Made by a program: the position numbers and the translations under genes
Assembly: GCF_963678635.1 (NCBI RefSeq)
Contig: NC_087067.1
Span: 53,436,233-53,500,232, forward strand
Length of the DNA stretch: 64,000 nt
From: Symsagittifera roscoffensis
Lineage: Eukaryota > Xenacoelomorpha > Acoela > Convolutidae
Direction: 5' to 3'
Shown: one piece after another, positions 19,753 to 30,019 of the stretch
How the letters are laid out: each line of letters opens with the position of its first letter
Position numbering within the stretch: the first letter of the stretch is position 1
Notes under the pieces: generated by a model
Seen by the model: only the letters and a program-made list of their open reading frames with translations
Database searches by the model: none
What the model was told of the DNA's origin: nothing

Positions 19753-20315
19753 CGGGTATATTTTGTCCGCATAGCCCTTGATGAATTACTGTAATAGTTC
19801 GCAAAACCCAAGAAGCTCATTAGTTGATGCTCTGTGTTCGGTGATTTCCAAGTCAGCACCGCTTCTACTGCGTCTGGGTCTGGCCTAAGGCCATGTTTAT
19901 CCACCATCATCCCCAGGTATTTAATTGAGTCCTTGAGAATCTCGCACTTCGATGGCTTGCATTTTAATCCTGCCTTTTTCATGCAAGCGAACGCCTCGTC
20001 TAGTCGCTCGATGTGGTCCTTTAGAGTAGGTGTCGCTATCACCATGTCATCCACGTAGCACATCACCAGGTTGCCATATTTCTTCGTTACACTTGTCAAA
20101 GCATGTGCCATCAAACGTTGAAACGTAGCCGTGGCATTGCAAAGGCCGAAGGGCATCCTCTTCCATTGAAACAGCCCCAGCTCGCAAGCAAACCCTGTCT
20201 TGTCCCTGTTCTGCTTCCTCAGTGGTACCTGCCAAAAAGCCGACCCTAAGTCAAGGGTTGTGAAAAATTTTGCATCCCCTTGTTTTGAGAGGCTCTCATC
20301 AATCCTAGGTATGGG
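19737..20315 (-). pseudogene. Copy B, reverse transcriptase, 5'-truncated
   Basis: The open stretch runs from 20369, but homology starts at about 20315 with KPIPRIDESLSKQGDAKFFT, followed by TLDLGSAFWQVPL (motif A), GLFQWKRMPFGLCNATATFQ, the active site VMCYVDDMVIATP and KPSKCEILKDSIKYLGMMVD. The fingers half of RT, the protease and gag are missing; upstream of the break is a 31-bp minisatellite and unrelated DNA. Closest in the window is copy D (57505-58643), with most residues alike. Belongs to the Ty3 (Metaviridae) group. Confidence 0.9.
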
Positions 20316-20392
20316 TTTGATGAGAGCCTGTCCCAAGACCCCTTGCAAAAGTTTTGGGACACCTCGCACTGTCCCAAGACCCCTCTCACAAG

Positions 20393-20514
20393 TGTTGGGA
20401 CAGTCGGATCTCTTGTTCCCTGGTGTTGGGACAGCCGGATCTCTTGTTCCCGAGTGCTGAGACAGCCGAATCTCTTGTTCCTGAGTGTTGGGACACTTAG
20501 ATCACTGTCCCCAG
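20393..20514. repeat. 31-bp minisatellite (4 copies)
   Basis: Units start TGTTGGGACAGCCGGATCTC at 20393, 20424, 20455 and 20486; the last is diverged. Just before it, GTCCCAAGACCCCT occurs twice, 49 bp apart. It abuts the point where the RT of copy B is cut. Confidence 0.8.
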
Positions 20515-21992
20515 TACCACCCTTTGAGCTCTAGTACTAAAAAGTCCCCCCAAAAACCCAATCCTACTAATCAAAAGTTTTTCCTACTAACCCCCTGAGA
20601 TTACCTTCCCTTTATTAATCCTATGCAAGTCGAAACATGACATGTTAGCAAGTGTCTCATGATCCCCAATTCGTTAGAAGCCAATAAAATTAGATCCGAA
20701 AACGAAAAAAATTTAAGTTGGAAAAATGATAAGAAACAGAAGAACGAGTATACCCAAAATTCAAAGTCGACCAAAATTCAATGACTTTTTGGTTGTCACG
20801 CGTTTTCCTCACCCCTTACTAACAATCTTATGGGGTATTCTCCTTTCGGGTTCCAAAAACTGTCTATTTCCGATCCCCCCACGCGAGCTGACCAGGTTTC
20901 CTACCTTAATTCGATCTTAAATTTGTATATCCTCGCGTTGCAACTCTTGTTCTGAGTCTAAAGATGGATCGTTGCAGACTCTTGGTCTACTAATGTAAGC
21001 AAATTGACGATATCGATTGTATAGTTACCATAATGTGTCCCCCCTTTTTACAACTTGCAACCGCCAACCTCCATCTTAAACAGCCCTCCTTCTAATTTCC
21101 CCCCTATCTAGCCCCCCACTTAAGCCGAAAATTACCCTAAGCGCGATGGGTGCTAAACCTCTCGAGACAAAACCAAGCTAAGACGAACCTGTTTCCAAGC
21201 TCTGCTCAAGTAAAAAAGTTTCCTCAAAACTGTGGATATTCGCCTATCGAATTTTACACCTATTTCCTAAAATGCAAAGTGGATTTTAACGATACCCGTT
21301 TGACCAAACAGAACCTCCGTCAACCTTCTTCCGTTTGCCCTGTTCTGTTTTGATCACACTACTGACTGGTCACCTACCGGTTGGTCACACTTTCCCCCTA
21401 GGCTTGTCACCTCTTCCAGTTAAGTCTCCCAGTGGCGGAAACTTGTTGTGCTCCACTTTCCCACTTCGCTGGGCACCTCTTCCGGTCAAGTCCCCCAGTG
21501 GTCCGCTGATATCACAAGCTATCTGAAAGCCTTACAACGCCCCACACTCGGGCACCTGTACAACTTTGCTATTTTGATCAAGACGATCGGTTTGATAAGA
21601 AAACAGTAAGTGTATACTAATTTAATTAAAATAAAGGTTTGATCCACCCTATCTGGAAGTCAAAGCCACTGTCCTTTTTATGTTTTCGTTGTTTTTAGTT
21701 CCTGTTTCTATTTTTTGTTTGTTTTTTTTTGTTTCGTTTTTTCTCTTTTGCTCATTTTTTGTCCCGTTAGTGACCCCTCCCCACTCGGTTAGCTAGGCCT
21801 CGTTGGAAAAGCTACCGGGGAAATTTTCTCAAATTTTCTTAAAAAGTTAACGCGTTACAACCAAAATGTGATTACCGTTAAACCGCGCCACCGGTACTCT
21901 AGAATGGTCATGCAGCCCTGAGTTGTGTCAAGTGGGTTTGATCCCGCAATCTTGATGTCGTAAAAACACCCAGGAGCGACATAAAAACACTA
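20515..21992. other. Non-coding region
   Basis: About 1.5 kb of AT- and pyrimidine-rich DNA, no supportable gene. Between 21360 and 21510 a diverged repeat recurs (GGTCAC and CACCTCTTCC...AGTCTCCCAGTGG / AGTCCCCCAGTGG). Confidence 0.4.
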
Positions 21993-23225
21993 TGTAACAG
22001 TCGCCTACTAAAATTACATATGAGTTTAAAGAAAAATAGGCCCTATAACCATTGGCTCAAGAATCAGGGACACTATCTCTTGTGTTTTTCTACCTCAAGC
22101 GTTCGGAGTCAATTGGGTTCACTTGCGGCATGAGACTAAAACCTTTGTTACAGCTTAAAGGCCACTACCAAAACACCCCTCCCCCACTCTAGAAAATAAG
22201 AACGTCCCCATACTTAGGTCTCAAAAAACCTAAAACACGCAAACGCCGTTATAAACAGGGTCGGAACCTTACGTACAGTCACTTTTTATTAGACAGTGGA
22301 CCTTTGATCCACTTCAGATGGATCCACCTAAAAACTCTCCCTAACTCAACATAAAAATATAAAATACACTCAAGAATTTTAAATTGGGTACTCACATACC
22401 GACACGACCTCTGGAGTTGAGTAACTAAATTATAAAGCAATTCTAGAATTGATTGGGTAATTAAGTTTAACTCAAGAAGTTTGAATTGAACAATTTTTGA
22501 CTCAAGAAACAAGTTTTGGATCTGGACCATTGGGCAGCTTCAGCTGTCCACCTTTCCACCGAAGGTTCACTCTGGTCCACTCTAGTTTCTCTCTTCTCCA
22601 CTCGCGATCAGTTTCCGTCTTCTGCCAAGAATGAGACAGCTCTATTTTTGTTCAAAATATATATTAGAAATTGCAAATAGCAATTTCCCGCTGCTTTTTT
22701 TGACTACTTTCCCGCGATTGTAGTTCGGTTCTTCTGATATTATTTTCTTGTATTTTCAGTTGTCGCGAGAAACCTGAATATGACACGCACAATTCGAATT
22801 TTTGAAATTTTAAATTTCACCCCAAAAACAAGGATAAACGTTTTTTCAAAGTCAATTTTCCAAATATGAACGACTGCCACATTCAGTTGTCCACCTTTCC
22901 ACCGACAGCTCACTCTGGTCCACTCTTATTTCTCTCTTCTCCACTCGCGATCACTTTTCTTCTTCTGTCAAGAATTAGACAGCTCTATTCTTGTTCAAAT
23001 TATAAGTTAGAAATTGCGGAAGGCAATTTCCTCCTGGTATTTTTTGACTACTTTCCCGTGATTGTAGTTCGGTTCTTCTGATAATTTTTTCTTGTATTTT
23101 TAGTTGTCGGGAGAAACCGGAGCATGACTTGCTCAATTCGAATTTTTGAAAAATTGCATTTCACTCCAAAATCAAGACTAAACGTTTGCTCAAGGTCAAA
23201 CTACCAAACATGACCGTCTGGCACA
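21993..23225 (-). repeat. LTR2 copy 1, 3' LTR of copy C (1,233 bp)
   Basis: On the minus strand it starts TGTGCCAGAC at 23225, directly after a polypurine tract, and ends GACTGTTACA at 21993. It matches 28636-29815 along its length, including the block with AAAAATAGGCCCTATA near the 3' end. It lies 575 bp beyond the end of ORF-Y of copy C, as expected for its 3' LTR. The U3 side holds a 343-bp tandem duplication. Confidence 0.75.
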
Positions 23226-23226
23226 T
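22541..23226. repeat. 343-bp tandem duplication within LTR2
   Basis: The block beginning CAGCTGTCCACCTTTCCACC at 22541 repeats at 22884 (CAGTTGTCC...). LTR2 copy 2 has the same arrangement at 29127 and 29472 (345 bp), so the duplication predates both copies. Confidence 0.8.
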
Positions 23227-23242
23227 ACTCCCCGGACTCAAG
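23226..23242 (-). promoter_or_regulatory. Polypurine tract of copy C
   Basis: Minus strand CTTGAGTCCGGGGAGTA, immediately before the LTR2 start. Shares CCGGGGAGTA with copy A (3376-3385). Confidence 0.7.
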
Positions 23243-23800
23243 ATCGATGTCCTCTTCGCGTGTCGTCGTCTGTCAGTGAGTCCCCAGAAAGTTGAGTGTG
23301 TCTCAAGATAATGTGCCAGTGGTCATTTACAGAAGTTTGCAGCAGATTTAATTTTATCTACACACCAAAACTCACAGCCATGCAAAATTGTCACATTATC
23401 GCTAAACAGCATTCAAAATTTGCATACACCTGCACCCTGAATTCCGCTTTGTAAGCTATCATTGAATTTTTTTTTATTTTGTCATTCAGAAAATTGTCAT
23501 GCAGCATTTTGTTTTTTATAGTTGATATAGTATAGCAATAACAATAATTTACTATTAAAATTTTTTTCCGTGCCCTCAGATTTCATCTGAGTTCACACTC
23601 AAGCCCCTTTTTCTTTCCTCCGCTCACGACTCAAGAACCAATCCTTGAACACCCTCTTCAGTTCGTGCCTGTTGTTTTTGAGGTACTGGGTCCTGGCACA
23701 CTCATCGTAAAATGCCTTGCCAGTTCTTCTTTGTCATCTCTACTGATTACGATCTCTTCCATACCTTCAGCTGTTCGTAGGCTTGCATCCATTCCTTTCG
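23243..23800 (-). other. Copy C 3' untranslated region
   Basis: About 560 bp with no supportable ORF. A perfect 7-bp hairpin, CTCAGAT-TTC-ATCTGAG, is at 23575-23591. Confidence 0.5.
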
Positions 23801-24626
23801 CTATTGTAACCTTTTCGCCTGATTCGGCAGTTCCTTCACTTTAGATTCCCTATACAAGCAAAAGAAATTGTGCAAACTCAGGCTCACGTTCTTCGCCAGG
23901 TCCTCCTCCAATATCGATGCCCTCGCTTTGGTGTTATCTCGAGACACTCTACCAACCTTTTTCCAACCCGTGGTTTTCGCATTACGATGAGTTAGCAAGG
24001 GTCTCTTGAAGGCCTCGGGCCCGATCTCCGCCAGGAACTGCCGATATTCTTTCTGATGTTTCATAATGTGATTCTTCGTCACCGTATACAGCAACGACGT
24101 CAGCGTCGCTCGAAACCATGAAAAGAATCTTATGCGACTCCACACGTGCCTCACCTCCATGGGTATAGAGAATACCTTGCACGCAGTTTCAGACAACTCA
24201 AGCCTCCTGCTGTTATCAACGGCATGTATTGATTCCACTGTTGGTGTCGTCGACTCTCGATATTTTGTCACGTTTTCCTCGATCCACCGCAACGCCTGAT
24301 TGTGTTCCATCTCTCAAAATCACTCGGGTTTTCGCTTTTTATGCTCGAGAGTTCCTCCCCCAGATCTTACTCAAGTTCTCTCTTTGAACCCCCGGCACAG
24401 CTCCCATGAACTTCTTTAACAGTCTATGTGAGTGATGCGACAATAGAGCCAGGCGTACACACTTGGGTATCGAGAAGGCTTTGTCAATTAATACCCTCTG
24501 AGTGGATGCCCCCACCATCGCCATGTGTAACGGGTAGTGGCTTCCACACAGGTTGGCCATTACCGATCCCACTAGAGACTTCGCATTCATTGGCAAACTG
24601 TAGGCTTCACTCATGGGAAATCCCAT
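23801..24626 (-). pseudogene. Copy C, Y5 C-terminal part
   Basis: Two stretches (24339-24626, 23801-24310) separated by a frameshift. The first: SLPMNAKSLVGSVMANLCGS, AFSIPKCVRLALLSHHSHRL, MGAVPGVQRENLSKIWG. The second: QALRWIEENVTKYRES, RLELSETACKVFSIPMEVRH, VWSRIRFFSWFRATL, EYRQFLAEIGPEAFKRPLLT, HRNAKTTGWKKVGRVSRDNT, and an end rich in Lys. The CPCHC / WYP block seen in copies A and B would lie between them and appears to be deleted. It gives the only natural C-terminus of the B/C type in the window (stop at 23801). Confidence 0.7.
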
Positions 24627-24647
24627 CTCCGCCTCGAGACCAATCTT

Positions 24648-25401
24648 TCATCCTCTGATGTGTTTCTGGATCATTTGTAACACTCCAGGCCATGACTCCA
24701 CGCTCAACGCCGTCAACAAATGATGATCCGACTCTAGCATCTCCAGTGATTGCAAGCTGCACATCCTCGAGAAGAATCCCAATGCCTTCGCTATGTTCGC
24801 AGTGGTGCTCTCATAACACTCAGCCACTATCTGCACCTCATATTTTTCTTTCTCCGTGATGTCACTAGACCACGTGGCTAAGTCCTCCTTTTGAAAAGAT
24901 TTTATTCTGATGCAAGACCGTCCGTCACAATAATGCTCTCCACCTCCACACAGTAGATCCAGACAACTATCCGGTTCCATCTTCTTCACTAACTTTTCCA
25001 GCTTGCTCGTTGTTTCCTCCGATTCATTTCGACGAGGTAGGATTAGTTTATGCACTACATTCAGATTCCCCAAAGTTCTCATCTTTCGCTGGTGACAGTC
25101 TCACTCGCTCCGTGACTTCTTCAATTGAACTCGCGTGGGCATGTGGGCACCTAGATGGTCTCAGCAACTTCCAAACAGTCCCCAGATTCGTAATCAACAT
25201 GTCGTTTCCATTTCCCATCTTTAGTTCCACCCTCTTGTTCGAGCGCTGCACGCTGATTACCTCTGGCATCTTCTCAAGTAACAGACATAGGCTTGGACTT
25301 TCCCTTTCCGTCGGGTCAATCTCAACCAATTTCTCTGTCCAGAACTTTAACAATTCCGCCACCTCAAAATTCATATAGGCGTTTCCGGCCTCCGAATCCA
25401 A
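24648..25401 (-). pseudogene. Copy C, Y5 central part
   Basis: Two overlapping stretches (25048-25401, 24648-25082) with a frameshift near 25060. Blocks: AELLKFWTEKLVEIDPTE, VQRSNKRVELKMGNG, LGTVWKLLRPSRCPHAHASS, then LGNLNVVHKLILPRRNESEE, DSCLDLLCGGGEHYCDGRSC, IRIKSFQKEDLATWSSDITE, ALGFFSRMCSLQSLEMLESD, SVESWPGVLQMIQKHIRG. Very close to copy B (5332-6342); the Cys pattern of CGGGEHYCDGRSC is kept. Confidence 0.7.
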
Positions 25402-25410
25402 GAAAACGTT

Positions 25411-26039
25411 TTAAGCTATTCCCAATACTCCAGACACATATTGATACTCTCCCCGTTTGGTGGGCTGCGAATAGTCTTCTGCTCGGGCTAAATCACGATG
25501 CACGTCATGCTTCTCCTCGATTTTCTTGTTGTAGAACCTTCGTATTTCATCAAGCTTCCCATGGCTCTCTAGAGACTCCCTCGAGCCATCCCGTTCTTCG
25601 ATTCCAGTACTCTGGTACACGTTCAGGATGACAGTGTTTTACTTCCCATCGTTTTTTGATGGCACACTTGAACAGTAGTATCGGTTATCACTGGCATGAT
25701 CCACCTCAAGAAACAATTGGCATCTTTTCTCCTCGCTAGGCTCAATCCCTAGTTGTCTCGGGAAATATGCTGCACCAGCATTTGGTACACCCGCAGACCC
25801 TTGTTTCCCAGCTTAAGTTTGTCGTGCGAGGTCAACGCCTCTAACGCCACTCCCGCCAAACTCCATGTGAACATCAACTGTCCTGCCGTTCTGACAAAAG
25901 GATTCGCCATCAATGGCAATGCCGACGAGGGTGCTCTCATCGCATATTCAAAGTTTTCTAGCAGCAGGTTCTCCCAAGTCCGCCCCAGCTGATTTCCCAA
26001 CTCTAGCTTATTAACTTCCGCCTTCTTTAGGGTAGCCAA
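25411..26039 (-). pseudogene. Copy C, start of region Y5
   Basis: Stretches 25749-26039 and 25411-25620. The first: LGRTWENLLLENFEYAMRAP, SSALPLMANPFVRTAGQLMF, SLAGVALEALTSHDKLKLGN, VYQMLVQHISRDN. The second: SHGKLDEIRRFYNKKIEEKH, GEYQYVSGVLGIA. Between them about 130 bp holds a broken version of the block carrying KKDANCFLRWIM-like sequence. The frame upstream (RKRRHLATLKKAEVNKLELG) is open with no start codon at the border, evidence that Y4 and Y5 are joined. Confidence 0.65.
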
Positions 26040-26728
26040 ATGCCGCCGCTTGCGGGATACCCCTCAATGAAGCTTCTTCAGGCAACTCTCCAGTTCGTTC
26101 ATGGTCTCCACAGCTATACACCAAGGTCAAGTGTTGCCTCTCGTCGCATTTCTCTCAAGAGGATTGCACGTCACTTGCTTCCACATGGCCTGGTGTTGAG
26201 TCGAAAGCCATTCCTTGACGACGTCCACTTCCCACAATTGTCCACTAGTCGAACCCTTTTCGCGTTTGCCTTTAGGGGTTTGATGTCCTCCTCCGTTCCC
26301 GGAGCCGTCGGGGCTTCCCTTTCTCGCAGCACCCCGGCCAACTTCCTGGATGCTGAGCTGCTCTTGTAGGCCGCTGTTTTTCGTCGCGCTAGAATCATGG
26401 GAGCCGTCTCTTTTAGATTTTTCTCTGAAACCACATCCACCGAAGGACTTGCCTCTTCTGTCTCCCGTTTCCTTTTCCTTGAAATTATTCCTTTACTCGG
26501 GGGCGTCGCCACTATCATCACTGACTCAACTTCTTTATCCAGATCTTGTTTCTCCGACTCTTGCCGCTCCCCTTCTCGAGCCTTAAGTATATTAATATTT
26601 TTAATTATAATACTAGTCTTATTTTTATCATCCATTTCAATCATAATTCCATTATCATCACCTTTTTTATTCAGAGTAGGGCTATCTTTACATGGGTTGG
26701 CCTCAGTCGTCTGCTTCGGTTCCCTCAG
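26040..26728 (-). pseudogene. Copy C, Y4 basic linker
   Basis: The main part is 26171-26728: LREPKQTTEANPCKDSPTLN at the start, NINILKAREGERQESEKQDL, IVATPPSKGIISRKRKRETE (NLS-like), KTAAYKSSSASRKLAGVL. After a stop at 26171 it continues brokenly to GVSRKRRHLATLKK. At 26729 the retroelement sequence begins abruptly: upstream of LREPK the same frame encodes Helitron helicase sequence, whereas copy B has the end of Y3 there. Confidence 0.7.
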
Positions 26729-28240
26729 ACTTCTTTTCCATTTGAACGCAATCTTTTCAGATTCTTCAACTGTAAGGTTTATCCGTGGAATACATTCCAA
26801 TCGTTCGAAGATTGCTTTCGTGCAACTATTAGCTTATTGTCAATCATATCAACTTTGGTGAACTTCACACCGTTACACAGGCCATTCTTGGGACTTACTT
26901 TTCATATGAGCAAGATGGGTAGACCACTCTTAAGACGCATGAAATGGTCTGGCATGCAGGCAGATGCTAATGAATTAAAGAACTCCGTGGGATACTGACA
27001 TGCAACGTCAGGCGAACACACCAAATGAGCACTGTAGCATTCAAAACTCGAATCTAAACACAACCGGACATAAAGAAAAACCGTGCATCTTGAAGCAAAC
27101 GTTGAAAAATTAGTTTTCTTTGGCTTACTACCTGAGAATAAGTTGCAACAATATGAGTTGATTCTGCTGACCATTGAACTTCGCACAGCTAAAATAGCTC
27201 GAGATTTCTCTTCGCCTATATTCTCAGCCTAAACGCCTAACTGTTGTGTTACTACAAAAATAATGCACTTAATAAAGGTTTCAAAGTTTTCGATTCTTGA
27301 AATTGTCAAAACCCCATTCAACGGCTTTGCTAAGGGAGTCATCCTTATATATTCCGTTCGGTTCTCCGGAAGCTTTATGATTTCACCTTCTTTGCCATTA
27401 CTAATTGATAGTAACCAGTTGTCATAATCTTTAGCTTCTTCTTGGTCATACGCAGTCGAAAGTCGCATATTTTCACGGATACTGTACACAGTAAAATGAC
27501 GCCAAAATGACTTTTTGTTGGAAACTTCACCAGATTGCCTCTGATCTCGAGTTTTAACGACTGGAAGAATTTGTTTAGGAACTTGAGGTTATCACAGATC
27601 AAAGAAAAAACTTGACACATTTTCTAAGAAACTTGACTGATTTCAGAAATCTTGACAAATTTTAGACTTCATTACTAAAATCGCGTGACAACATTATTGG
27701 CCCAAACGGAACATCACTAACCATAATATATCTAAGACTTCGATCCAAAGCGTATCGATGAATCATTAGCGCTTCGTCCCAAACAATGACCTCAGTTTTT
27801 CTTAAGAGATCTGCTAGAAGAGATTGATACGGATCATTCAGCAGATCAATCTTGAAGATTTAACGGGATCTGGAATCGAGAATAGGCAGTACGGCCACTG
27901 GTAAGCTCTGTCGCAGCGATCCCCCTGGAAGCGACTGCAAGGGCAATTGAGGTGAAATTGGATTCATTGCTCGTACGCTTGCCAAAAAGGCATTTAAAGG
28001 GTACGTTATACCCATACCTCCTCTCGCATCGAGAAATGTGTAACTTTGGACTTTCCTTTTGACGGATGTTATGACATGTTGAGAAAACTTTCTTTGCTCA
28101 CTATTTAAAGACTTCACAGAACCTCCAAACATTTCAGCAACAAAAACATCCAGTTGTTCTTTATCGTAACGAAGTTCATCTTTTATAATGGTGAGCAGGT
28201 CCGACAATACAAGATGTACATGGCATAACTGGCTCACCAA
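26729..28240 (-). pseudogene. Helitron-type (Pif1-like) helicase fragment
   Basis: Several frames together follow the order of a Helitron helicase. At 27860-28240: FGGSVKSLNSEQRKFSQHVI, then a Walker A site reading ARGGMGIT where GPGGTGKT is usual, so the Lys is lost. Near 27720-27840: LLADLLRKTEVIVWDEALMI, HRYALDRSLRYIM (Walker B VWDEA). At 27229-27489: ENMRLSTAYDQEEAKDYDNW, LLSISNGKEGE. At 26902-27186: YPTEFFNSL, MPDHFMRLKSGLPILL. Near 26820-26900: PKNGLCNGVKFTKVDMID. At 26735-26800: IPRINLTVEESEKIAFKWKR, then the join to the retroelement. Rep endonuclease sequence is not seen. The helicase unwinds DNA in rolling-circle transposition; this copy is dead. Confidence 0.85.
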
Positions 28241-28635
28241 ACTTCAAGACTTTGCAAAAAAATGGCTTTTTCTAGCTCGGGGATTTCAATTATACTAATA
28301 GTTTTAATTGACACCATTTTGACGGTTCGGGTACCACGCTAGTCCAACCAGAAAACCAGTTTAATTTTTCAGGACGTACTTGTCCATTTATAGCCTCAGC
28401 TATCTTTTTTCCGAATACAGACTTCATGCGAGTCATTTCTAGATGTCAACCCAATCTTGGCGTCTCCTTTTCAAGATTTTATCTTGAAATTTTTTTCCGT
28501 TCATAACATCAGCAACTAAGCAATTTCGAAATAAAAATAGGGTGCTACGGCGACCATAAGAAACTGTTTGCACTTCCTATGATGTCAGAGAAATACTGAA
28601 ATTTGCCTTTTTTCAAGGGTTTTATCCGCTCTCAT
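28241..28635 (-). other. Region between helicase fragment and LTR2 copy 2
   Basis: About 400 bp, mostly non-coding by stop content. A short frame (MTRMKSVFGKKIAEAINGQV, about 28380-28440) may be further decayed Helitron coding sequence. I see no clear primer-binding site next to the LTR end. Confidence 0.35.
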
Positions 28636-29815
28636 TGTAACAGTCACCTACATAAGTCACATAAGAGGTTAAAGAAAAATAGGCCCTATATCCATTGGCT
28701 CAAGAGTCCGGGACACTAACTCTTGTGTTTTTCTACCCCAAGCGGTCGGGGTAGATACCAAAATACCCCCCACTCTAGCAAATAAGAACGGCCCCATACT
28801 CAGGTCTCAAAATACCTATAATACGCGAAGGCTCTTAATAACGGGGTCGAAACCTTATGTATTGTTACTTTTTTTTAGACAGTGGACCTTTGATCCATTT
28901 CAGATGGATCAACGAAAAAACTCTACCTAACTGAACATAGCAATGCAAAACACACTCAAAAAAATTAAATTATGTACTCATATACCGACACGATCTCTGG
29001 AGTTGAGTAACTAAATTATAAAGCAATTCTAGAATTGATTGGGTAATTAAGTTTAACTCAAGAAGTTTGAATTGAACAATTTTTGACTCAAGAAACAAGT
29101 TTTGGATCTGGACCATTGGGCAGCTTCAGCTGTCCACCTTTCCGCCGAAGGTTCACTCTGGTCTACTCTAGTTTCTCTCTTCTCCACTCGCGATCACTTT
29201 TCGTCGTCTGCCAAGAATGAGACAGCTCTATTCTTGTTCAAAATATATATTAGAAATTGCAAATAGCAATTTCCCGCTGCTTTTTTTTACTACTTTCCCG
29301 CGATTGTAGTTCGGTTCTTCTGATATAATTTTCTTGTATTTTCAGTTGTCGCGAGAAACTTGAGCATGACATGCTCAATTCGAACTTTTGAAAAATTCCA
29401 TATTTCACCCCAAAATCATGTCTTTTGCATTGCTCAAGGTCAAACTTCCAAATATGACCGACTGGCACATTCAGCTGTCCACCTTTCCACCGAAGGTTCA
29501 CTCTGGTCATGTCTAGTATACTTCCTTTCCCCTCGCGATCAATTTCTGTCTTCTGCCAAGAATAAGACAGCTCTATTCTCATTCGAGTTATGTATTGGGA
29601 ATTGCGAATAGCAATTTCCGGCTGCTATTTTGGACTACTTTTCCGCGATTGTAGTTCGAATCATCTGATCTTATTTTTCTGATGTTTTCACTTCTGGCGA
29701 GAAACCTGAGCATGACATGCACAATTCGAATTTTTGAACCTTTGAATTTCACCCCAAAATCATGACTAAACGTTTGCTCAAGATCAAACTTCCAAAAATG
29801 ACCGACTGGCCCACA
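28636..29815 (-). repeat. LTR2 copy 2 (1,180 bp), possible 5' LTR of copy C
   Basis: On the minus strand it starts TGTGGGCCAGTCGG at 29815 and ends GACTGTTACA at 28636. It matches LTR2 copy 1 through its length, including the tandem 345-bp block (29127, 29472). Together the two LTRs bracket 23226-28635 in the right orientation. However, the flanking 5-mers (TTTAA and TAGTG on the minus strand) do not form a target-site duplication and no polypurine tract precedes this copy, so the pairing is not proven. Confidence 0.75.
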
Positions 29816-30019
29816 TTAAAGACAATGAAGCTTATGGCTATTGAGGAACTTCTTGTTAAAGATTCGTTTTGTTTCTTCAATTTTTCCGTGGTTGTCCGAG
29901 GATTCTAGAGACTGATAATCCCTCTCGATCCCGATGCTTTGGTACGCATCCCACACACTGCTCACAAGTCGATATTCTATGGTCTTCATAAACAAAAATA
30001 AAGCTGAGCTTGGCACCAT
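29816..30019 (-). pseudogene. Scrap of ORF-Y region Y5
   Basis: 67 codons ending exactly at the LTR2 boundary. AYQSIGIERDYQSLESSDN and HGKIEETKRIFNKKF match NVYQSTEIEKEDDSRRSLKS and HGKLDEIWRFYKKKF in copy B. It is a fifth member of the family, or a deleted part of an element whose LTR is 28636-29815. Confidence 0.6.

Noticed and set aside
21900-21975. tRNA-like piece (GGGTTTGATCCCGC)
   Set aside because: The T-arm-like word lacks a matching acceptor stem and anticodon arm in the right places.
21960-21992. Primer-binding site next to LTR2
   Set aside because: Neither after 21993 nor after 28636 on the minus strand is there a TGG-starting stretch I could match to a tRNA 3' end; copy 1 is more likely a 3' LTR.
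21988-29820. Target-site duplication around copy C
   Set aside because: Flanking 5-mers (minus strand TTTAA and TAGTG) differ, so none is claimed.
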